From the NCBI RefSeq assembly GCF_021030645.1, contig NZ_JACGCJ010000016.1, positions 1-64,000 on the forward strand: a stretch of 64,000 nucleotides of DNA, written 5' to 3'. Below, one piece after another: positions 1 through 7,612 of the stretch; position 1 is the first letter of the stretch; each line of letters opens with the position of its first letter. This stretch comes from Agrilactobacillus fermenti. Lineage in GTDB: Bacteria > Bacillota > Bacilli > Lactobacillales > Lactobacillaceae. The position numbers and the translations under genes were made by a program. The notes under the pieces were generated by a model. It ran no database searches. It saw only the letters and a list, made by a program, of their open reading frames with translations, and was not told where the DNA came from.

Positions 1-58
1 GTAGGCCAATGAAATGAAGTTTCTCATCAATAGAATATCTGGAACCTTTTCGGCCCAT
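1..58 (-). CDS. Transposase OrfA-like N-terminus (partial)
   Basis: ATG at 58 on the minus strand opens an ORF beginning MGRKGSRYSIDEKLHFIGL that leaves the window. A basic start followed by a short helical segment resembles the N-terminal HTH of IS3-family OrfA proteins. The AGGAAGGAG ribosome binding site about ten bases upstream supports translation. Only 19 residues are visible, so the family assignment is tentative. Confidence 0.45.
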   Translation of the reverse strand, partial: MGRKGSRYSIDEKLHFIGL

Positions 59-110
59 AAAAAATACTCCTTCCTAAGCAAACAGGTTTTAATTATTTAC
101 CTGTCTACTT
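1..110 (-). mobile_element. End of an IS3-like insertion sequence (partial)
   Basis: The first ~110 bases look like the outer end of an insertion sequence running off the window. Read on the minus strand there is a 12-base palindrome CTACTTAAGTAG (105-116), then a good ribosome binding site (AGGAAGGAG) and the first codons of a helix-turn-helix transposase-like ORF. The neighbouring membrane gene stops abruptly at the same place, as expected for an insertion junction. The exact terminus, target duplication and IS name cannot be read from here. Confidence 0.5.
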
Positions 111-501
111 AAGTAGGAGTATAGCCACTGGGCCGTAAGCTTTTTAAGTTTATGAAGCTATCTCTAGCTAAAGCCAGCAAGTTTTGACGCTGGTTGCGGC
201 GAATTTGCTCAACACCTTGAAAGGTGAAGCTGAATTGATAAAATACTAACGTTAAAATCAGGAGAAGTAGCAGTATCAGTTCTAATAGCGCTAAAGGTTT
301 ATTTTTTAGGAGCATGCCAATATTTGTATAAGAAATAAATGGTATTCGGTTATATTTGAGAATTAAGCTGGCTAGCCAGGTCATGATCGGAATGATCAGC
401 TCAGCCAAGAGGATATTCATAAATAAAATAAGAATCGTATACGCGCCCCAATGTTTAAAAAAAGCGTTGAAAGCTTGACGAAATAAATGCGCACCTTTCA
501 A
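109..501 (-). pseudogene. Truncated membrane domain of a GDPD-type phosphodiesterase
   Basis: 130 residues with three hydrophobic segments (about 17-48, 70-92 and flanking helices), resembling the N-terminal membrane domain found in front of glycerophosphodiester phosphodiesterase catalytic domains. ATG at 501 has a GAGG-like ribosome binding site (minus strand of 505-515). The reading frame ends ...SGYTPT then stop exactly where the IS-like end starts, and no catalytic domain follows. I infer that the gene was interrupted by the element and that the remainder, if it survives, lies outside the window. An independent small membrane protein is the alternative. Confidence 0.5.
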
Positions 502-630
502 AATGAATTTCCTCCAATAAAATTACTTTAATTTTGCTAGTAATTGTGGCACAATCGCAATTGATTCAAATTATAAGCGCCAGGTAAACTTAGAGCAACA
601 TAACTGGCGCGAAAGGGTTGGCAGACGACT

Positions 631-1778
631 TTGGAAAAACTCAAATTACGGCTAGATGCGTTCAGTGATGCGATCATTGCAATTATCATTACGATTATGG
701 TATTAGAGTTGCCAGCAGTTTTACATGACAGTTGGCCGGCATATATCAATTTAGCAAAAGAAACAGGCATTTTTATGATCAGTTTTTTTACGTTGCCAAC
801 ATGTGGTATCAGCATGCCACGGTCTTTAATGAAATTGAGAATATGACGTATCGAATTTTAATTTATGACTTCATTTTTTTGGTATTTTTATCATTGGTTC
901 CTTTGACAACGAATATGATGGCTTCTAACACCACGAGGATCACAGTGATTATTTATGGTGTTTTGCAGATTATTTTAAGTTTATCTTTTCGGGTACTTTC
1001 TAAAGCCATTATTCATTTCAAATATACGGATAAGCAGGATATGCAGCAAGTTTATATGAAAATCTATGGTGGGCGTTCGCGTGCAATTGCCGTGGGGTCA
1101 GTTGTGTTTGTGGTTTTGGCTTATTTTGTACCTCGTGTCGTGGTGGTTTTCTACTTGGTTGATCCTATTGCAAGTTTTATTGTGAATAGTCAAAAGCGAC
1201 AAGAAATGTATGACTTGGAACAATTAACGCCAGACCAACGGCAAGATCTGTTAAAACTAGATGGCAATGATGGTCTTAAGAAGTTCCGTGATTTCTTAAA
1301 TCGCCAACGTCCAGACTCAGAGGTTGATAGCACTGAACAGGTGGCAGCAGAACCAGTAAAAACTGAACCAGCGTCAGTTCAAACAGAGACACCAAAAGAA
1401 ACCCAACAGGCAACAACGGAGACTGATCCAGTTGAAGGGTTTCAAACTTGGTTGGATAATGTTAGGACTGCGATAGACGACCGGGGTAGTTGGTTAGATA
1501 ACAATGTGAATCCACGCGATAGGGACAAACAAAAGGGCCTCTCAAAAGATGAATTCAGAAAATTGCGGCGGCAACAGTTTGAAGCGTGGATGCAACAGCG
1601 GCCAGATCACGGTCAAGGTCGGCCAAGTCAAGCAAAACTTACACCGGAACAGACGCAAGCTTTTGCCAAGCGGCAAGCCCAGTTCAAGAAGTTACGCACA
1701 CAAGATAAGCATGAACGCGCTGAATCTATTGGCAAAATTATTCAAGAGATTCAAGATGAACAAGATAAAAAGAAGTGA
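631..1778 (+). pseudogene. TMEM175-family potassium channel gene, frameshifted
   Basis: Two overlapping reading frames together make one TMEM175-like protein (~382 residues if repaired). Frame one (TTG start at 631) carries the family hallmark RLDAFSDAIIAIIITIMVLE. Frame two continues with VANMWYQHATVFNEIE and further membrane helices. They join cleanly if one T is added to the run of seven T at 783-789, so the gene carries an apparent one-base deletion. After the ~190-residue channel part comes an unusual, hydrophilic Gln/Lys-rich tail of ~170 residues (TPDQRQDLLKLDGNDGLKKF, later QAFAKRQAQFKKL) predicted to be cytoplasmic. TMEM175 proteins are K+ leak channels. The frameshift could be real, phase-variable or a sequencing error in the homopolymer. 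Confidence 0.65.
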
Positions 1779-1790
1779 GCTGGCAGAGCT

Positions 1791-1816
1791 TGAGACAAAA
1801 CGTTAGATTTGTTTCA
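1791..1816. terminator. Hairpin between convergent genes (TGAGACAAA...TTTGTTTCA)
   Basis: TGAGACAAA (1791-1799) pairs with TTTGTTTCA (1808-1816) around CGTTAGAT. It sits between the plus-strand TMEM175 gene and the convergent minus-strand gene ending at 1814. The GTTAG-containing loop matches the tail hairpin of the interspersed repeat family described below, so this may be a tail-only copy acting as a bidirectional terminator. Confidence 0.4.
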
Positions 1817-2581
1817 GTCGCGATCGTATTCGGGATAATTCTTAGCTAGATCTTCAGGTGTCATAAAATACAGTGGCGAAGCGTCAATTTCCGATTTTAG
1901 ATCACCCAAGCCAGGCGTTCCTGACTTTTTAGGCTCAGTAACAAGAGACTGTTCACTGGACGTAACAGCTTGGGGCATATAAGGCAAGGTAATATCCTTT
2001 GCCGTCAGCGCTAAAATATTGGCTAAAATAATATTTTGCTGTTGGATCGTTTCAAAATCACGGGCAGCTAAACCTTGTTTTAATGCAGCTTGTGCCGATT
2101 TCAGTGCGGGTTTGCTTTGAATCGTTGCTGGTAATTGTTGGCTGTGTTGGATCAAGCTAGCAGCTCGTTTGAGAGCTGCTGCTTTTTGCTGTTTGAGATC
2201 TGCAGTTAGTTGGGTTGCAAAAGCTGTCACGCGTGGCGCTAACTCAGCTGTAGTTAGTTGTGATACGTGGTCTTTAAGATCTTGATAAATTAAGTTTGTC
2301 TGTCGCTGCCAGGACCATTGTTTGCGTAACTGTTCATATTGATTGGCTAAATGTTGATAGTGAGCTAATAATTTTTGCCGGGATTGCTGTGTTTGAACAG
2401 TGGCAAGTACTTTGTTAAAAGCATCTAGCGCCATTTGTTTTTGGTAGTCTGCGGCATCAGCTGGGAGATGCTGTAATTGAGCATAGTAATACCGAACATC
2501 TTGGGTTTGTCTGAGTTCGGCCGGCAACTGGTTAAATTGATCGGCTAAATGATTCAAGGTTGTGAAATGTAAGGTAGTCAC
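1814..2581 (-). CDS. Hypothetical Gln/Ala-rich coiled-coil protein
   Basis: 255 residues, no signal peptide or membrane helix. Residues ~1-190 are rich in Q, A, L and K with heptad-like spacing (AALKRAASLIQHSQQLPATI; RQKLLAHYQHLANQYEQLRK), indicating an elongated helical or coiled-coil cytoplasmic protein. The C-terminal ~40 residues are a different, acidic tail (GLGDLKSEIDASPLYFMTPE). It lies 21 bp downstream of the histidine phosphatase gene on the same strand and is probably co-transcribed with it. YlbF/YmcA-type helical proteins are a possible relation, but I do not recognise the family and no function is claimed. Confidence 0.7.
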   Translation of the reverse strand: MTTLHFTTLNHLADQFNQLPAELRQTQDVRYYYAQLQHLPADAADYQKQMALDAFNKVLATVQTQQSRQKLLAHYQHLANQYEQLRKQWSWQRQTNLIYQDLKDHVSQLTTAELAPRVTAFATQLTADLKQQKAAALKRAASLIQHSQQLPATIQSKPALKSAQAALKQGLAARDFETIQQQNIILANILALTAKDITLPYMPQAVTSSEQSLVTEPKKSGTPGLGDLKSEIDASPLYFMTPEDLAKNYPEYDRD

Positions 2582-2602
2582 TGAGACACCAGCTTTCTAA
2601 AA

Positions 2603-3223
2603 TTAAAATCCAGCTACAGTTCGATTATAGTAAATGAGATGTTGGGCTTGCGTTTGGGCATCAATACTAAGCTTACTTACGGAGCAATTATCTGGTTCCA
2701 TCAGGCCTTGTGTCTGAGGGTGCAGAGCATTCATGGCAAAACTACGCACCGTAAAACCATGGGTCACGATCAAAATTTTATTTTCGGGAAAGTTTTGGAC
2801 GATTTCCCGGGAAATATCGGCAACGCGCTGTTCGACGTGCTGAAAAGTTTCCCCCTGAGCGATGGTGGCATAGTTTGACCGCACATCGTGAATCACAGGA
2901 TCGAAATAAGTTGGGAATTGACGTTCTAAGTCAGTATTAGCTTGACCATCCCAAAGGCCATATGAGATTTCCAGCAAGCGTTGGTCATAAGTGATTGGAA
3001 GTTGTGCCGTTTGGTTTAAGATGGCTGCTGTTTGTTTGGTCCGTACTAACGGTGAAGCATAAATGTGTGTGAATTGGGCTAAGTCTAAATATTGATGCAG
3101 TAATTGCGCTTGCTGCTGACCCGTTTGGTTCAAGTAAGTGTTGGGGGTATTGATGGTACCTTGTTTAATACCCGCATCATTCGCATCGGTGCGTCCGTGT
3201 CGAATGAGATAAAGTTCTGTCAT
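2603..3223 (-). CDS. Histidine phosphatase (phosphoglycerate mutase-like)
   Basis: 206 residues. The N-terminal LIRHGRTDAND gives the catalytic RHG box (R8-H9-G10), whose His is phosphorylated during turnover. LLEISYGLWDGQ near residue 85 carries the conserved acid, and VTHGFTVRSF near residue 155 is the second His motif. Length and motifs fit the cobC/GpmB-type branch of broad phosphatases. ATG at 3223 is followed directly by the conserved beta strand. It is divergent from serC-serA. No HAD-type SerB is visible nearby, so a role as metal-independent phosphoserine phosphatase is possible but is inference only; general sugar-phosphate phosphatase is the default call. Confidence 0.85.
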   Translation of the reverse strand: MTELYLIRHGRTDANDAGIKQGTINTPNTYLNQTGQQQAQLLHQYLDLAQFTHIYASPLVRTKQTAAILNQTAQLPITYDQRLLEISYGLWDGQANTDLERQFPTYFDPVIHDVRSNYATIAQGETFQHVEQRVADISREIVQNFPENKILIVTHGFTVRSFAMNALHPQTQGLMEPDNCSVSKLSIDAQTQAQHLIYYNRTVAGF

Positions 3224-3277
3224 AGTTAGACTCCTAGGGATGAATTTACTTCATTTTAGCAAAAATTACGAAAGATG

Positions 3278-3306
3278 TTGACAACTTTCTATCCGTTTGC
3301 TAATAT
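3278..3306 (+). promoter_or_regulatory. Strong promoter of the ser leader/operon
   Basis: TTGACA (3278-3283), a 17-base spacer and TATA-type TAATAT (3301-3306) form a near-consensus sigma-A promoter. Transcription would start around 3313, giving a leader of roughly 240 nt before serC that contains the leader peptide and attenuator. Confidence 0.85.
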
Positions 3307-3335
3307 AATTTTAATAATTTAAGGAGATTTTAATT

Positions 3336-3407
3336 ATGACAACCTGGAAGATACAAATTAGATGCCAAAATAATTTAGTTGTCTCATGGGCCTCATCATC
3401 TCGGTGA
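3336..3407 (+). CDS. Putative Ser-rich leader peptide of the serC-serA operon
   Basis: A 23-codon ORF starting at ATG 3336, with AAGGAG (3321-3326) nine bases upstream, ending at TGA 3405-3407. The peptide begins MTTWKIQIRC and ends VVSWASSSR. Four of the last seven codons are serine (TCA 3384, TCA 3393, TCA 3396, TCT 3399), which is far above chance for so short a peptide and is directly relevant to the downstream serine biosynthesis genes. The Ser codons lie in the 5' arm of the first leader hairpin and the stop codon at the start of its 3' arm, the geometry of a classic attenuation leader. Function is inferred from position and codon content. Confidence 0.7.
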   Translation: MTTWKIQIRCQNNLVVSWASSSR

Positions 3408-3507
3408 TGTAGGCCACTTCAACATGCGCTGGCCTACTGCTTAAAAAGTGGGTCAGGGGATGTCATAATTAAATACATCCGAGCACTCACATTGTGGGTG
3501 CTTTTTT
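3384..3507 (+). promoter_or_regulatory. Transcription attenuator with alternative hairpins
   Basis: Five segments can pair in two exclusive ways. Termination state: segment 1:2 (3389-3398 with 3405-3415, one bulge), 3:4 (3429-3438 with 3447-3456, ten pairs including two wobbles), and the intrinsic terminator AGCACTCACA/TGTGGGTGCT (3482-3502) with six T. Antitermination state: 2:3 (GTAGGCCA 3409-3416 with TGGCCTAC 3430-3437), which frees segment 4 to pair GTGGGT (3448-3453) with ACTCAC (3485-3490) and GGATGT (3458-3463) with ACATCC (3475-3480), occupying the 5' arm of the terminator. No T-box sequence is present. Expected logic: ribosome stalled at Ser codons gives read-through; ribosome reaching the stop masks segment 2 and gives termination. 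Confidence 0.7.
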
Positions 3508-3557
3508 ATTTGTCTTTGGCAAGTTTCATTAAATAACTTGGAGGTTGATTGAAGCAT

Positions 3558-4628
3558 ATGACAGTTTACAATTTTGCGGCTGGTCCAGCAGTTTTACCTA
3601 AGACGGTCATCCAGCGAGTTCAAAAAGAATTACCGAATTTTGAAGCGTCGCAGATGAGCATTCTGGAAGTTTCACACCGATGGCAGCCAATTGTCGACCT
3701 GATCGATGATACAAAAGCACGCCTATTAGACTTGATGCATTTAAGCAACGCTTATGATGTTTTACTGCTGCAGGGTGGGGCAACGTTACAATTTACGGCT
3801 GTACCGCTGAATTTAGCTACACAATTTCATCGAATTGGTTTTATTGATACCGGCCATTGGTCTCAGCGAGCTGCTGCCGAAGCTGAAAAACTACCTCAGC
3901 TCACAGCAGAGATTCTTGCTTCTTCAGGAATAGACCATTATCAAAAGCTGCCAGTTTGGCCACAGATCACCAACAAGTACGATTACATTCACTTAACCAC
4001 GAATAACACCATTGAAGGGACTGCTTACCATACGGTTCCGACGACTGCACTACCACTTGTAGCGGATATGTCATCTAACTTTTTGGGACAGACATATGAC
4101 TTTACAAAATTTGACTTGATCTACGCAGGTGCCCAAAAGAATTTGGCTCCGGCTGGTCTGACAATTGTTGTTATTAAGAAACAACGCATTCAACAGCTTA
4201 ATTTGCCAAGTATGCTTGCGTATTCTGAATTAGCGGCGAAAGACTCCGCTTTAAATACCCCACCCGTCTTCCAGATTTATGTTGCCAACTTAGTTTTACA
4301 GTGGTTGGCTGACCAAGGCGGCGTTGAAGGCATCACACGAATTAATCAGCGCAAAGCGGCGAGGTTATATGAATTTTTAGATCAGTCACAGTTGTTTACT
4401 AATTCTATCAAGGCGTCTGATCGGTCTTTGATGAATGTGCCTTTTACCACTGGTGAAGCGCAGCTTGATCAAAGCGTCATCCAAGCAGCAGCTGAAGCGG
4501 GCTTGATGAATCTGAAGGGTCACCGTTCCGTAGGCGGTTTACGTGCCAGTATCTATAATGCCATGCCTGAAGCTGGCGTGACCGAATTGATCGATTTTTT
4601 GGCTGACTTTGAAGCAAAACACAAATAG
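3558..4628 (+). CDS. serC: Phosphoserine aminotransferase SerC
   Basis: About 356 residues, a full-length class-V PLP aminotransferase that converts 3-phosphohydroxypyruvate and glutamate to O-phosphoserine in the cytosol. The family N-terminus MTVYNFAAGPAVLP is intact, the PLP-binding lysine lies in AGAQKNLAPAGL (about K194), and the C-terminal GHRSVGGLRASIYNAM substrate loop is present. ATG 3558 gives the usual family start. A TTG at 3549 lies closer to the GGAGG site (3540-3544) and could add three residues, so the exact start is uncertain. It is the first gene of serC-serA, behind the leader attenuator, with 32 bp to serA. Confidence 0.95.
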   Translation: MTVYNFAAGPAVLPKTVIQRVQKELPNFEASQMSILEVSHRWQPIVDLIDDTKARLLDLMHLSNAYDVLLLQGGATLQFTAVPLNLATQFHRIGFIDTGHWSQRAAAEAEKLPQLTAEILASSGIDHYQKLPVWPQITNKYDYIHLTTNNTIEGTAYHTVPTTALPLVADMSSNFLGQTYDFTKFDLIYAGAQKNLAPAGLTIVVIKKQRIQQLNLPSMLAYSELAAKDSALNTPPVFQIYVANLVLQWLADQGGVEGITRINQRKAARLYEFLDQSQLFTNSIKASDRSLMNVPFTTGEAQLDQSVIQAAAEAGLMNLKGHRSVGGLRASIYNAMPEAGVTELIDFLADFEAKHK

Positions 4629-4660
4629 TACCATAAATATTTTATTGGAGGGTCAAACTT

Positions 4661-5830
4661 ATGTATCATATTAAAACATTTAACGCAATCGCACCTCAAG
4701 GCTTGGCGGATTTTACCGCCGACTATGCCATCAACCAATCTGAAGATCCTGATGCGTATTTAATTCGCAGCGTTGATTTATATCAACAGACTTTTTCGAA
4801 AAATTTAAAAGCTATTGCCCGTTGTGGCGCTGGTTACAACAACGTTCCTCTGGATCGTGCCTTAGCAAATGGGACAGTCGTCTTTAATACCCCGGGTGGT
4901 AATGCTAATGCAGTTAAAGAGCTGATTATTGCTAATATGATCATTGCCAATCGTAATATTATTGCGGCTGCTAATTGGACGCAAAAAGTTGAGAGAGCAG
5001 ACGTTACACTGCGAACGGAAAAAGAAAAAACAGCATTTAATGGCACGGAATTACGACATAAAAAGTTAGCCGTCATTGGGTTAGGACACGTTGGATCATT
5101 AGTGGCTAACGCAGCCAGTGATTTAGGCATGCAAGTGATTGGCTATGATCCATATTTGTCAGCTGATGCTGCTTGGCACATCAATCAAAAGGTTAAGCGG
5201 GCAACTTCATTGATTCAAGCTATTCAAACAGCTGATTTTGTAACGATCCATGTACCTAAAAATGTAGAAACAACTGGCTTGATCGGCACTTCCGAACTGA
5301 CCATGATGAAGCCAGATGCGGTCCTCTTAAACTTTTCACGCTTAGGCATCGTGGATAATCAAGCAGCCATCACTTTTTTAAGAGCCGGCAAATTACGGCA
5401 GTATATCACTGACTTTAGTTCTAAAGAGATCCTACATGAACCCAAAGTCACGATCATGCCCCACATCGGCGGCTCCACAATTGAAGCAGAAGTGAATTGC
5501 GCCAAGCTTGCGGTTGCTGAAACAAAGGCTTTCTTAGAGACAGGCAATATTCAAAATGCCGTAAACATGCCCGATGTCCAAGCACCTTTTCAAACTCAGT
5601 ACCGCTTTACCCTAATGCACCGTAATGTTCCCAATATGATTGGCCAAATTTCGACACTCATTGCTGATGCTGGCATCAATATTGAAAATCTGGTGAACAG
5701 CGCACAAGCTGATTATGCTTATACGATGGTGGATACCAACCAGCTGCCACTTGCTAAGAAAAACACACTATTGGCACGATTAAATGCGATTGATAGTATG
5801 AAACGTGTGCGTATTCTTTGTCGTAGTTAG
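4661..5830 (+). CDS. serA: D-3-phosphoglycerate dehydrogenase SerA
   Basis: 389 residues catalysing the first committed step of serine synthesis (3-phosphoglycerate + NAD+ to 3-phosphohydroxypyruvate). The NAD-binding GLGHVG motif is near residue 145, the catalytic Arg region follows (NFSRLGIVD), and the catalytic His is in MPHIGGST (about H268). A C-terminal ACT domain starts near residue 315 (RFTLMHRNVPNMIGQISTLI), as in short SerA enzymes that can respond to an amino-acid effector. GGAGGG ribosome binding site ahead of ATG 4661. It is co-transcribed with serC. No serB lies downstream, so the last step must be encoded elsewhere or by another phosphatase. Confidence 0.95.
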   Translation: MYHIKTFNAIAPQGLADFTADYAINQSEDPDAYLIRSVDLYQQTFSKNLKAIARCGAGYNNVPLDRALANGTVVFNTPGGNANAVKELIIANMIIANRNIIAAANWTQKVERADVTLRTEKEKTAFNGTELRHKKLAVIGLGHVGSLVANAASDLGMQVIGYDPYLSADAAWHINQKVKRATSLIQAIQTADFVTIHVPKNVETTGLIGTSELTMMKPDAVLLNFSRLGIVDNQAAITFLRAGKLRQYITDFSSKEILHEPKVTIMPHIGGSTIEAEVNCAKLAVAETKAFLETGNIQNAVNMPDVQAPFQTQYRFTLMHRNVPNMIGQISTLIADAGINIENLVNSAQADYAYTMVDTNQLPLAKKNTLLARLNAIDSMKRVRILCRS

Positions 5831-6134
5831 TAAGTAATACTAGTTATAAATTATTAATTGCTGTAAAAGATAAATCAAAGTATTGTTAAGTTCAACTAAC
5901 AAATTAGTTTAAAGAAGTGATTGTTTTGGGATAAACTGGGACTAATATCGCTCTAAATCAGTTTTAGTAACTAGATTACGCTTAATAACAAATAACGCAT
6001 AAAAAGCTAAATGAATCCGAAATTTAAAAAAATTGGAAATAATGTTGACCCTGAAATGAAATAGACCTATACTGATTGGTGAAGACAGTTAATAATAATT
6101 CTAATCAATAAACATTCTCAATCAGGTGAGTTGG
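5831..6134 (+). promoter_or_regulatory. Intergenic region with VIT-operon promoter
   Basis: Very AT-rich gap. The only clear signal is a near-consensus promoter: TTGACC (6045-6050), 17-base spacer, TATACT (6068-6073), about 60 bases before the first VIT gene. No obvious terminator for serA and no small ORF with a ribosome binding site were seen in the rest. Confidence 0.7.
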
Positions 6135-6842
6135 ATGCAAAAAGTGAAAAAAATGAATTTAAAGAAAAAAACAGTTTCATTAGCTGAGAAAATCAACGTG
6201 ATGCGGGCTTCTGTCATGGGCGCCAATGATGGCATTCTCTCGATTGCTGGGATCGTTATTGGGGTCGCTGGGGCAACGAACAATAGTTATGCCATTTTCT
6301 TGGCTGGAATTTCGGGTATGTTGGCTGGAACAGTTTCGATGGCCATGGGGGAATACGTTTCAGTGAATAGCCAGCGTGACACTGAGAGCAAGGCGATTCA
6401 GACGGAAACTGAACGTGTTGATGATCATTTTGACCAGGAAGTCGCTTACATAAAACAAAAGTATCAAAAGACAGGGGTACGTGAGGATCTAGCAGCAAAG
6501 GCAGCCACTGAAATGATGGCTAAGGATCCCGTTGCAACAGCTGTTCGAGAGCGCTATGGGTTTGATCCTAAGGAACATACTAGCGCAATCAAAGCCGCCC
6601 TTGCGTCAATGATTTCATTTCCTACCGGATCAATTTTGCCGTTAGTTGCGATCACAATGTTTCCAGCTCATATCAAAATATTGGCAACCGTGATCTCAGT
6701 TATTATTGCTTTGGCGGTAACTGGTTATACGGCAGCAGCACTGGGTAAAGCCAATCGCTGGAAAGCTATGTTACGGAACATTGTATCTGGCTCTTTGACG
6801 ATGATCGTTACTTATGCAATTGGGTCCTTGTTTGCCCACTAA
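6135..6842 (+). CDS. VIT1/CCC1-family Fe/Mn transporter (first of pair)
   Basis: About 235 residues of the VIT1/CCC1 family, membrane carriers that move Fe2+ or Mn2+ out of the cytosol. The family signature MRASVMGANDGILSIAGIV is near residues 24-42, with five predicted helices (two N-terminal, three C-terminal) separated by a charged cytoplasmic loop with many acids (YVSVNSQRDTESKAIQTETE) corresponding to the metal-binding region. A GTG at 6126 is possible, but ATG 6135 has the better placed AGGTGA site (6124-6129). Promoter at 6045. The second paralogue starts 24 bp downstream, so the two may act together or as a hetero-oligomer. Confidence 0.85.
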   Translation: MQKVKKMNLKKKTVSLAEKINVMRASVMGANDGILSIAGIVIGVAGATNNSYAIFLAGISGMLAGTVSMAMGEYVSVNSQRDTESKAIQTETERVDDHFDQEVAYIKQKYQKTGVREDLAAKAATEMMAKDPVATAVRERYGFDPKEHTSAIKAALASMISFPTGSILPLVAITMFPAHIKILATVISVIIALAVTGYTAAALGKANRWKAMLRNIVSGSLTMIVTYAIGSLFAH

Positions 6843-6866
6843 GGGTTCTGATGGAGATGAAGGACA

Positions 6867-7565
6867 ATGAATAATACGAAGACTTTAAAAAAACGGCCTA
6901 AGATGACAATGCAAGAACGTTCAAATACACTACGTGCCGGTGTATTAGGTTCAAATGATGGTATTTTGACAGTTGTTGGGGTGCTGTTTAGCGTTGCCGT
7001 AGCGACGTCAAATACCTTTACTATCTTTATTGCTGGCTTATCCGATTTGTTAGCTTGTGCCTTTTCGATGGCTTCTGGCGAATACGCCTCTGTTAGTTCT
7101 CAAAAGGATACGGAGAAAGCAGTTGTTGCTCAAGAACAAGCCCTTTTGAAAACAGATTATCCTGCTGAAGTAGCAGCGGTGGTTAATTTTTATGTTAGAA
7201 AAGGCGTTACTCGGGAAACATCCCAGGCGATTGCGGAAGATTTGATGACCAAAGATGCCTTGGGCACTGTGGTGCGTGTCAAACACGATCTACATTTACA
7301 TCATTATATGAATCCTTGGAATGCAGCTTTTTCATCATTAGTTTCGGCAGCCTCAGGTGGGATTTTCCCATTAGTTGCGATGACCTTGCTACCAGAAGCA
7401 CTCAAGTGGCCGGGGACGATTTTAGCTGTTTCACTTTCAGTTGCTTTAACGGGATTTCTGAGTGCTAAGTTGGGGAATGGGTTAGTGAAACGTGCTGTTG
7501 TTCGAAATGTGATCGTTGGTATTGTAACGATGTTCATTCACTACTATGTGGGCTTAATGCTGTAA
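6867..7565 (+). CDS. VIT1/CCC1-family Fe/Mn transporter (second of pair)
   Basis: 232 residues, a diverged paralogue of the preceding gene. NTLRAGVLGSNDGILTVVGV repeats the family signature near residue 20, followed by the SMASGEYASVSSQKDTEKAV helix and an acidic/His loop (KHDLHLHHYMNPWNAA), then three C-terminal helices. GAAGGA ribosome binding site precedes ATG 6867. Tandem VIT genes are common in lactobacilli. The family assignment is firm; the transported metal (Mn2+, Fe2+) cannot be decided from sequence. Confidence 0.85.
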   Translation: MNNTKTLKKRPKMTMQERSNTLRAGVLGSNDGILTVVGVLFSVAVATSNTFTIFIAGLSDLLACAFSMASGEYASVSSQKDTEKAVVAQEQALLKTDYPAEVAAVVNFYVRKGVTRETSQAIAEDLMTKDALGTVVRVKHDLHLHHYMNPWNAAFSSLVSAASGGIFPLVAMTLLPEALKWPGTILAVSLSVALTGFLSAKLGNGLVKRAVVRNVIVGIVTMFIHYYVGLML

Positions 7566-7612
7566 TTACGTTATGTTTTGTGACGCAAATTAAAATTGGA
7601 GGCAAATTAGCT

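Noticed and set aside
3313-3507. T-box riboswitch ahead of serC
   Set aside because: No T-box motif or GGTGG-type antiterminator bulge, and the leader is too short. A peptide-coding leader with Ser codons explains the structures better.
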